Origin: Saccharina japonica
Taxonomy: Eukaryota > Sar > Phaeophyceae > Laminariales > Laminariaceae
DNA length: 64,000 nt
Direction of reading: 5' to 3'
Assembly (NCBI GenBank): GCA_008828725.1
Contig: MEHQ01001214.1
Coordinates: 213,239-277,238 of the forward strand
Shown here: in pieces, positions 24,001-36,000 of the stretch
Position numbering within the stretch: the stretch's first letter is position 1
Layout of the letters: each line of letters begins with the position of its first letter
The notes under the pieces: model-generated
The model's database searches: none
What the model was told of the DNA's origin: nothing
Seen by the model: the letters and a program-made list of their open reading frames with translations, nothing else
Translations under genes and position numbers: made by a program

Positions 24001-27000
24001 AACTTTTGGGGTCTGCGTATTTGGAGTAGGCGTTTTGTTTCTTTCACGGATGGGGGTAACCCATTCAGAACTGAAAACAAATATCCCACACTAATTTCAA
24101 GTAGTTTGTTCCCAAAAAAGAGGGACCAGTTACTAAAGGCTCAAGATGACTTTTTACCCTCTCCACCCTCAACAGCCCAATCCACCCCAACTACATCTCT
24201 ACAAACCCACCTTGGCTTTAGCGATCCACGGGTTCCACAGCACCACGTCCACCGGCACGCAGACCTGTCGACGAGGAGAAACAATAAACGAAGCCCCGAG
24301 CATACAACAAGGTGACATAAATGTTTGCTCCTGAGTAGCGCTTCGCGTGTACGGCGTACTCATTTGTTGCTTGCCTTTATACTTTGACTGTTGACCATGC
24401 ATCCCGTTCAAGACGGAGGGGGGTGCTTTTACTCTTCTTTTACATTCAATACGACTATGCTTTGTACCAGCTCTGAATTCCGAATATGTCATTCCAGACT
24501 ATACCGTGTGTTCGGGTGTTGGATGTCGAACGATGTCGGTACACGAAACAACCAACCGATACGATATCGTTAGGCAAAACAACTATTAATATTGATAATC
24601 GACACGATACCGTCAGACAATACAACTAATTCATACTGAACATACCGATCATCAAAACAACTATTCGATCGACAAAATTTCGATACACGATGCATAATCT
24701 ATATATCAAACTCCGGTCCACTATCGGCATAAAAAAAACGGGGATGCCAAGAGACGTATATAGGGGAAAACAACGCTCGGATATTAACAATATTTCGATA
24801 TATTAACAAACAATTTCGCGATATATCGATATCGGAATTTCGATATATCGATATCGGAATTTCGACATATCGATATCGGAATTTCGATATATCGATATCG
24901 GAATTTCGATATCGGAATTTCGATATCGGAATTTCGACATATCGATATCGGAATTTCGACATATCGATATCGGAATTTCGATATATCGATATCGGAATTT
25001 CGATATTCTATCCAACATCGACCTGCATCAACTATTACTATTACGGGGGACCGTAGTAAACATCATATAATAGGACCAAATATCGTTAGTAAAAATAGGG
25101 AAATATATAGGTTTTTGTGTGTACCGTACGTCCTATTTACTAGTGTTTACTATGGTCCTTGCCAGTAATACTAAACGCAGGGGCTAAGTACAGCCATTTT
25201 GAATCACGTCATGCCCGACCAGGACTCGTCCCTGCCCAATCACAGAGCAACCCACACATGATGTATTCATACTTTACCTCTTGACAAAAACGTCTACCCT
25301 TGATCGTGCTGGTATCAAATGGTAACACTCTGGCCGGAAATATAAGCCACGTTTCATCATGACATCAGAGCCCAGACGTTGATTATATTTGCGGCCACCA
25401 TTGTGCTACTGCTGTCAGTAGGAAAAAAAAAAATGCTGCCGCTGGCATCGCGCCTCCTTGATCGATTCAAGCTCTACCCCACCACAACTACGTGAGAGAT
25501 TTTTAAAAAAAACGATTACGTGTTGCGGAGCTCAAAGAAACGAAAGGAAGGCCCAACAGCCGTTGGAAACTGTTTACCACCAAAAAAAAAAAAAAAAGCA
25601 AAGCGACCAGCAAAAGGAAATCGGAATACGTATATATACGAAATCCGTACGGTACTGCTGTAGGTAGCCATGTCAGACTTGTGTTTTCAATTTTTATTTC
25701 CCCCTTTTCCTCCAGTTTGCCAGATAGACCTCCCTTCAGTCGAGCTACCCAACGAAGCGCGTCGAACAAATCAAAGTACATATGGATGTATGGATATATA
25801 TCACACGATCAGTGAACGAATCTCGATTTTTCCGGAAAATTGGGGGGGGGGGAGCACAACGATGAAAGCGTCATTTCAACGCCTTGAGAACATATTTGAA
25901 ACGCCCTCCAACGCTCTCCAACGCTGTCCCACGCTCTTCAACCTACTGTCTATTTTCAACGTTAACACAGATCATACAGATCATTTCCAGATATATCATC
26001 TAGATCATGTAGATCCTAACCTGCCATTATGATCTAAGCAGTACAGATCCAAGCCCGGAAATTTGTGCCGCCGAATCATGTACAGATTATACAGGTACCA
26101 CCCCGGCAACTTGGCCTAGATCATACAGATCGTACAGATCATCCAGATCATCTAGATCATCTAGATCATCCAGATCATCCAGATCATCCAGATCATCCAG
26201 ATCATCCAGATCATCCAGATCAGAAATGCCTGTGACTTGAAATCTCTTCGTAGATCATTCAGGTGGGAATCGATGCTCTGATCCAGGTGCGAACACGCGC
26301 GCCGGCTGCGCTAGGAGAAACGCCCTTGTAGGGGTGGTGGCATAGTATTTTCCTGAGGTACCTCACTTGAACCCTTGATTTGGAACATACCCGTTATGCC
26401 AAGTGTATACCACACCCCCTCTGATGAATTTCAGCGCCGATTTTCTCGACGAAGGGTCGAGTGCAAACTCCGAGCGACCCGTCTTTGGAAAGATCTCGAC
26501 GAGATGCCCCGAAAGCCACCTTGTTTGTTGTTTTGTGCCCCCCTGCTTGTGGAGAAAATTGGCTATGAAATTCACGCCAGGGGGTGTGATATACTGTCAT
26601 ATACGGTATGCACTTACTTGGAATTCGTGTGGCGACATTGTGTTTCAATACATAAGTGACACCGGAGCAACGCCCTCGTGGGGGGGGGGGGGGGGCGTAC
26701 TCATTTGTTGCTTGCCTTAGTCATTTGACCATTGACCACGCATCCCTTTCGAGACGGAGCAGGGGGGTGGCTTAAAGTGGCTTTAATACTTTATGAGGTC
26801 CTCACTTGAACCATTGCTTTGGAATTAGTGCGGGGCATTATGTTTCAGCATGTAGCGTAGACTAAGGGATATATCCCATGCCAATGGTTTTCTATATTAG
26901 CCGAAATACGTCCATTATTCGGTCGCAAAAAAAAACAAAATGTCAACAACGTGTGCCCGAATTCTCCTTCAGGAAGCGAATGGCATGTTAGGGAAATGTC

Positions 27001-30000
27001 TGCCTTATAAGGATGGCGCCTTATTATTTTCTGAGCTCCTCACGTGAGGACCTCAATATTACTAGAAAGTCACCCGAAACATGATTTTCTACGTACGTAG
27101 TGCAAGAAGGGACAAAACGAAAGTAACCATACTATACTATAACTGGTAAAAATGCAGAAGGACCAAAAGGTCCAAGCGTTACGTACCGCGGGATGAGTCT
27201 TCAAAATAAATGTAACGGTAATAATATTGGGAGGAATATAGCCGTTGACTGACCTCGGAGCCCTCCGATGCTTTCTTCACGCAGGAGTTGTTGACCTTCG
27301 TGCCGCCCGCCACGGTGACGTCACCGATCTCTCCGGTGTAGATTCTGCAAGAAACAACAACAACAACAACCAACAAAAAGAAAAACACAAGCCGCCCGCG
27401 TAAAGTTGTCAAACGTGAAATTATGAAGTTGTCCAGGGCTGCCCATGGATCATGGCCCGAGCTGCGGGTGTTAGGGACATTGGGTCTTAGAAAATTCACG
27501 GGCCGGGCCGGGTCGGGTCGCGTAGGGGGCTTTCACACATACTAGGGGAGGGGAGGGGAGGGGGCTGCTATGTGACCCCGGACCAGAGTAATGAAAGGGG
27601 GTGAAGCTGGAGAAGTAGGTCGAAGACAACACATAGGACGGGGAAAACAGCAACAACTATTGAACCTGTGTACGTGCCGCAAAAATATCCCACTCAAATT
27701 TGGAGTGCTTTGGTGCAGCCATCCCTAAAAAATGCGGCCAGCGTAACCGTTTCACCAAGGCGGCGTACGACAGATCATTTACAGATCATTTGCAAGTAAG
27801 ATAGATCATAATCTACAGTAGATCTTCGCCTTGATCTATAAATAGTAGATCGGCTACTATAATAGCTCTTCACGACTGGCTAGATCCTGTCGTCGTGAAA
27901 AGTTTGGCAGGATCTGCATCCCACAGATCCAATCCAAGAAGAATGAGCTAGGCCATACAGATCATACAGATCATACACAGCATAAACATCATACATACCA
28001 TATACATCATACACATTATACATAGCATACATACCATACATATCGTACAGCTCATACATATCATACATATCATACAGGTCATCTGCCCTGAACTATCTGG
28101 ACAGTGCAGTGGGAATGATCTATCTCATCTATCTGATCTATCTCATCTGTCCGAGATATTAATTGTTTACGGACAAAGAGCTTGTCACACGAGTTTTACA
28201 TACCGACCTGATCCACCCGGACCCGAGGCCTCAAAACTCAAGTTGCATGTAACCTGTTAAAATTAGTACGTTAATCTTTCCTCACCCTATGGGGGGTTCG
28301 ACGACAGGCTCCTCGTGTCTAGAAACAAGCACGCCCATGCGTAAAAAGCGAGCTACGACAACCCTTCCCAAGGCCAGGATGACTGCAGCATGAAAAACAA
28401 ACCTGAATGGACGCTGTGAGATTTCTGCAACAAATAACAAAAAAACGAACGTATCATTGTTCTTCAAATGTATATTTACTTGGTTTCACAGTATTAACAG
28501 TACGTCCCTCCCCTGTCTATGGGACTCCAAAACCAAAAGTGGTTACGTATTGAGTGTTAGTTTTTTTGTTTTCCCCCGAATACCCCTGGGCTATATGGTA
28601 CCTCTACCTGTCCACTTCGCGGGTGAAGATGGCCTGGGCTCGCTCGTCCGTGCTCACAGCGTTGCCCTCCAGCTGTCAGCACACATGAGACATGAGGGAG
28701 GGGGAGGGACAGCACGTCACTAGTATAATACCATAATAGGTGAGAGGCAAGAGGTAACACGCCAGAGCGAACTATTCATAAGAGAAGCAGGCCACGGGAC
28801 GCATGCCACGGTATACAGAGGTTCACCACTTCGTTTCTGACCCTCCTCGAAGTGCTATGTACCCGATGGTCTGGCTGTACAATGAAAAACAAAATTAAAC
28901 CCATAACCGAATAATGGACGGGGTTGGGTTAAAAAGAGCCTGATTATTCAGAAACAAAAAAAAAAGCCAGAACGTGCTACGACCTCTATTGTAGCATGCG
29001 TCACGGGTAAGAGCTTTATATACTGGTAAGTCGCAAGCGGTGTTAAGGGAGTACGCCATGAAGCGCAAGGGAACACGCAAGAGGTGACAGGAAAGAGGTT
29101 AAAAACACACGCCACAAACAACAGGTACTCTTGTGTGACACGCAAAGAGGTACACACGCAAGAACAACAAAAAACGTAACCAAAGGGCACAGGTACGAGG
29201 CAACGCGCACTGATGAAACAAGGAAACACGGTATAGAGATAGCACGCAGCCAGAGGCAACGCTATTACCGAGGACCATAGTAAATAGGACCAAATGCTCT
29301 TATTAATAGCGTGTACCGTAGGCCCTATTTACTATAGTCCCCCGTAATCGCACGCACCACTAGTAATACTTATACTCGAGTAGTAATACTGTGTACCTGG
29401 CAACACTTTACACGTGCCAGAAAACAGGCAAAACGTAATAGGCATGCAAGCGCGTCGCACGGATGGTGGGACTAACACGCGTGATCGGTCTGCATCTATA
29501 TTGCTCGACAAACCAGGGAACAACACAAACAATCAACGATTGGTCAACGTATAATACTGCTTGACCAATCACGAACCAACCCCGGAAAAATCGGTCATCG
29601 CTCGATGCATATCGATGGTTCAATCCGGAAAACAACCCCTACTCGCATAGCGGAGGGCACTGGCCGCGATGATCAAGGGTGGTCGCAATGCGAAACGAAT
29701 CAAGGAGTCACGCATGGCCCACGGGACAAAGTACCCGACACTCGGTCGGGTGCTTATTGCTCCTCTTGTAGAAATTACCAGCAACGAGCAGAGCACATCG
29801 CACCCCGCCGTGACAACACACCCGGTGATAATTAACAGTAACAAACGTCAGAACGTTATCACAGGGGTGTGATATCATGCGTGGTTCAATCACGGCACAA
29901 AGATAACAATAAACGCAAAAACGTTATCACCGGGGTGTGCTACCAGGCGAGTTCAATCAATCACGGCACATTAATGTTACAAAATCGACTACTATTACGG

Positions 30001-33000
30001 AGGACCATAGTAAATACTAGTAAATAGAACCAAATATTGTTGGTAAAAATAGGGCAATGTATAGGTTTTTGTGTCTACCGCAAGTCTTATTTACTATGCT
30101 CCCCCGCAATATAATAATAGCAAACCAAAAACGCGGAACCAACCATTGAACAAAATATGTCCGACCTCGCAAGGGCCGCGGCATGTATCGCTCACTCACG
30201 CAAAAAAAAACTTCCCCACAGCGCTTACACTGTATAGGCTACGATTCCAATGCTCGCCGCATCGGTCTGCTGTCGCACCCTTTAACCTCGCCCCCCCCCC
30301 TCTCCTCCCAACACCTCACAGCGCTTCCCGCTTGGTGCAAGCAATGTCTGCCTGGTCTATGAAAACTCCACGTGCCCCGTCCCGGCATTGCAGGGATGCG
30401 AGGGTCTACGGCCACACGACTACAGCAGTCATGCATTACATTAGTACACCCCCCCTCTCCTCCCAACACCTCACAGCGCTTCGCGCTTTGGTGCAAGCAA
30501 TGTCTGCCTGGTCGGTGAAAAGCCGACGTGCTCCGTCCCGGCAATTGCAGGGATGCGAGGGTCTATGGCCACACGACTACAGTCATGCATGACATTAGTG
30601 CACCCCTCCCCTCCCCCCTATAGTCATACGACTACGGCCGTGGACGACATGAGTACCCCCGCCCGCCTCCCTCTTGTGTTCTCCCCGTGAGGGTTCTTTT
30701 TTATGCTTTACGTTCGTCGCCTACTCCGCCGCCTCTGAAATGCTTCGGCGGCCGCCGGCGCTATAGTGCAGACTGTCCAGACGCGTACCTCTATAACCGG
30801 CGCGCAATGTCGGGGAGGGAAAAACAACGTACCAGTCTGCCCCTAAATACAAGCAACTTTCATATATTAATAAGTAATACAAACGGTTCTTATATTTCGG
30901 GACATATTCATAGCTACCAGGCAATAAAATACGCGGGAATCTCATAGGTGGTAACTATTCAAGCCAATACGTAGCGTTTTCCGATACGGTGTCTGGCGTC
31001 GTTCCCGGTATCGTTCCCGGTATCGTTCCCGGCGCCATTCACACCTAAACTCGTACTCGTATCGTAATTGTTTCGGGCGGTTCCGGGTACCGTTCCCGGT
31101 ACCGTCCCCGGCGCCATTCCTGGAACTGTTATCGGTACTATTCTTGAAAGACGTTCCTGACAATGTTCTCAGCACCATTCTTCCTACGAAGCTGGACCGT
31201 CCGTCTCACTAAAAGGGGGGTATAGGGCGAATGATCATGCCTACGTACGAGTACGGGATATGAGGTGATCATATTTCAAAGGGTAGAAGGGTGTCACTGA
31301 CCTGGTCGATGTACTGAAGGTTCTGGAAGCCCTCGATCTTAACATCCTCAATCTCCGGCACCGCGATGTACGTGTGGAGCAAGCTCTGGCCAAATAAAGA
31401 AACGCCGAGAGGAGATCACGGGACAAAGGTTAGGGCTAGGGTCACGGTAATAGTAATAGTATTGGTAGGGCTGGGCACTGGCACAGTATGTTCCGGCAGT
31501 AGTAATCTACTGGCAGTAGCAACCTACTGATTGACCCCGGCCGGTATATTCCAAGGCTTATCACGGTACTCGATAATCGAGACGGGACGGGACGGTACTG
31601 TTTTTACTTTTTTGGCGGAAAAAAAAATGAAGACGGGACGGGACGGGACGGTAAAATGACGACCAAACAGGTTTTTGAGACGGGACGGGACGGGACGGTT
31701 GGTGTACAATTTCTCAACGGGACGGGACGGTAATTTCAACGGGGTAGATTTTCACGACGGGACGGGACGGTAAAAATTAACGGGATTTTTTTCCACGACG
31801 GGACGGGACGGTAAATATAATTTTTCACGACGGGACGGGACGGTAAATATAATTTTTCACGACGGGACGGGACGGTAAATATTATTTTTCACGACGGGAC
31901 GGGACGGTAAATATATTTTTTCACGACGGGACGGAACGGTAAATATTTTTCACAACGGGAAGTGACGGTCAAAAAAATAATTCACGACAGGACGGGAGGG
32001 ACGTACCATGGGACCGAGTTTTCCTGTCCCAAAGGTAGTTGTATACTACAGTATATACACAACGTATAGAAGTAGTATAATAGTGGTAATGCGGCACTGG
32101 ATCATTGGATCAAAACAGCTGTTGCTCCAGAGAAACAACGAAAAGAAACACTCGTACGAATCGTACATTTTTTTAATTTATTTTTTCCATTCCATTTATT
32201 ATCTTCGCACTTCCGTCTCTCCCTCCCTAGTGGTAACTCAGATCCGGGGTCACAAAGTAGGCTCCTCTTCCTCCCCCCCCACTACGGTTCTTGCCTTGAT
32301 TTTTATCGCGCAAAGGGTTCAGCCTTCCCAACGCTCGTCGATTTTCATCGAATTTTGCCAACTCACGCTCTCGCGCTTTCTGCTAGTCAATATATTTTTT
32401 GCGAGAAAAAGTGCCTATGAGCATGCACTCGGCGGGGCTCGAACTACCTTTCTTGACGCTAACAGGCTTCGTGGTTACCTGCTAGCCCACCGGGGCTTAG
32501 ATTCGGTGATAGTACGTGAATAGAAATTAATATTGAAATTCGTACGTATCCCCATATAATAAGATTTGGCGGGAAATTCGTATCCCCATAATAAAAAAAA
32601 AAACATTTTATTTCATATTCTGATATTTTAATGTTTCATATTCCGGAATTTTCGTATTTCGTTATTTCGTAAATTCGTAAATTCGTATAACTTTAATTTA
32701 ATTTTAATGTACATACCAATGTGAAAAAACAAATTTTGTAAATTCGTAGATTCTTGGTGGGAATGATGGGAAGAGACAACGGGCAGGTGTGAATCTTGGC
32801 GGGAGAGACAAGTTTTGTCGGCGGGACGGGACGGTAAAGACAAGGGTGCATGACGGGACGGGACGGTAAATTACATTATCTCGACGGGACGGGACGGTAA
32901 TTTTCAACGGGAGCTATTTTCTTGACGGGACGGGACGGTAAAGTTCAACGGGGCAGATTTTGATGACGGGACGGGACGGTAAAGTTCAACGGTTGGAGAT

Positions 33001-36000
33001 TTGTCGGCGGGACGGGACGTGACGGGATTTGACGGGACGACGGGAACAGTTTAACGACGGTTTAACCGTCCCGTCCCGCCGTTACCGTCGTTACCGTCCC
33101 GCCAAAATACCGTGATAAGCCTTGGTATATTCGCCTGTAGGTTGTTGCTCATGTACGCCCAAGAAACACGCATACTATAGTACGGAAACCCAGCAAATGC
33201 GTTTCGGAAGGAGAGAGGAGAACGGGGAGACAATAATGTACCTAGGTGCGGGGGATAAGATATTGAGTTTGCCAGCACCTAACAGCAGAGTGTACATATA
33301 TATTGGATAAGTTGTTCGTGGTATGGGGGGATATAATTAATCCATTTAGCGAATGAGGGAAAATAACACACTGCTGCAGTCCAGTATACTGATTGATTTT
33401 GACGACAGTATACATCGCTACTGAGCCAGTGCCCAGCCCTAGTATTGGTCATGGTTATCGTGGCTCATGGTTAAATGAGGCACGGGTACGGTTTCAGTTA
33501 ACGCTTGCTTGCGGTTGCGCTAACCGGTCAGGCTGGCGGTTATGGAGATATGGTTGCCGTGTCGGATATAGGTACGTATGGATACGGTTATGGTGAAATT
33601 TCGGCCGCGATTTTGGTACGACGAGATTATGGAATTAGGACTGATGTTGGTTTTGGTACTATTAATATTACGGAGGACCATATATAGTAAATAGGACCAA
33701 ATATTGTTAGTAAAAATAGGTAAATGTATATGTTTTTATATGTACCATAGGTCCTGGTAAATATGGTCCCCCGTAATATTAGTAGTTTTGATGGTTATGG
33801 TGGCGGTGACTCTTATGGCGACGGGCACTGACCGATACGGTTTACGGATAACGGTTGCGCTGACCCGCGAGGCTGGCAGTTTTGTAGACGGTTACAGCGG
33901 CGGCTACTGTACGTATGGACACAGTTTTGGGGATACTTCGGCCGCGATTATGGTCACGGACACGCTTCACGGTTACTGCTTCTGGAACGGTCACGGCTCT
34001 GGCGACTGACTGATGCAGTTATGGTTCACGGTTGCGCTAAGCGGTGACGTTGGCGGCTATGGAGACGGTAACCGTGGCGGCTATATACACACGGATACAA
34101 CAGTAATGGATAATGGGGATGATTTGGTCGCGAATATGGGTTGGTTACCGACGCGCTTCCGGATACCGTTGCGGTACCGGTTATTATGGCGACGGTTACG
34201 GATGCAGTTTCGGTGAGGGTAGACGCATGCTACGGTAGAGGTGCACCATCTGTATGCCGTTAGCCTTCTGAGGGTGTTCACTTGAGGAGTTCTATATCCC
34301 ACACAAAAGCTGATTTTGGAGGCAAATAAAAGTGCTACCCGATGTATGAAACACAGCAGTATTTTTTTTATGACGATTTTGGTAAGGGCCCGTTTTAACG
34401 AAAAAGAACAAGAAACAATTTGGAAAAAAAAATATTCAAATCCGCTTTTCATTGGTCAACACACGCACCAGCACCAAAGATTAGGATCTTGGGGTATAAT
34501 CTTGGGTGGTGGTGCGGGTTCTGACCAATGAAAAGCGGGTTTGATTTTTTTTTTCCAAATTGTTTTTTTTTTCTTCGTTAAAACGGGCCCTAAGGAGCCC
34601 CGTCGCTCAGAAAACATTTCAGCCAAAAAGTGGTACTATACTTCTATCGTAGCAAAGTGTCAAAAATCACGTGAGGATCAACCAAACAAAAACTGATTTT
34701 TGGAGGAAAATTAGGAGTGCTACCCGACAAAAAAATCCCTTGGACTGACTGTACAATATATAAAAAAAATACATTTGGGTCAAGGAGCCCGATCGTTCAG
34801 AAATGTTTCATGCCAAAAAACGGCACAGTACCTCTACTATCGTACAGTCGAACTCGTCGGTCCTTGCGCACGAAACGAATATTGAGCAACCTTACGCCTA
34901 ACCCCTTATCCCTGCTGCCGACCAATCAGCGCCAATCAACCAATGGTTCAGCACTAGCGCAGTGCAGTAGTCCTCTTTTTCCTTCAACAAGTGGTAAAAG
35001 CTGCACGACGGGTCTCGGTTATGGTGTTCGAGGTAAGGTTGACCGATCACGTTATTACGGGACACCATAGTAAACACTAGTAAATAGGACCTACGGTACA
35101 CACCTATATTTACCAACAATATTTGGTCCTATTTACCAGGGCCTTCCTCGGGAAAATTCCCGAAGATTTCGGGAATCGAGTGAATCAACCATATCAAACT
35201 AACCAATGCCGAATAAACAATGTTAAAAGTACCACAAGAAAGACAAAACCACGGCGAATCAAATGACGGTGTTTTTTGTTTTTTTACGAAGTAGGAACCA
35301 CGGTATGGCCCATGGTAATTTACCACGGGAATTGGCAAGGCGAATCAAATGACGGTGTTTTTTTTTTTTACGAAGTAGGAACCGCGGTATGGTCCATGGT
35401 AATTTACCACGGGAATTGGCATTTGAACCGCGGTATGGTCCATGGTAATTTACCACGGGAATTGGCATAATGCCAATTCCCGAAATTACCATGGACCATA
35501 CCGCGGTTCCTACTGCGTAAAAAAAAACAAAACACCGTCATTTGATTCGCCGTGGTTTTGTCTTTCTTGTGGTGCTTTCAACATTGTTTATTCGGCATTG
35601 GTTCGTTTGATATGGTTGATTTACTCGATTCCCGAAATCTTCGGGAATTTTCCCGAGGAAGGCCCTGCTATTTACTAGTGTTTACCATGCCCCCTCCGGA
35701 GTAGTGGCTACGGAGACGCAGTTACTGACGCGGCTCCGGTGACGATTATGGTGACGGTATAAGCGGAGACCCTCAGAAAAATGTTGGGGTGCTATTGCAT
35801 TTGTATCTATACCGCCGCCGCCGCCGCCCCATACATCTTATTGCCAGCACTCTTGGGGCTACTGCAAACAAAACCGAGTGGTCTCAAAACCGCAAAACAA
35901 CCGTCTCTTCCATCTTTGATTATTGTTTCAATTATTGGGGACATTTTTTGGGGGGGGGGTTCCAATATCATGGTGCATGTCTGGGAACCGAATGACCCCT

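Larger units (their letters stand above)
31466..33441. mobile_element. MITE-F interrupted by element G
   Basis: MITE-F ends TAGGGCTGGGCAC and GTGCCCAGCCCTA with a 7-bp duplication GTATTGG (31459-31465, 33442-33448). Removing 31552-33132 leaves a MITE-F of about 395 bp, similar to 1000-1332. Confidence 0.85.
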
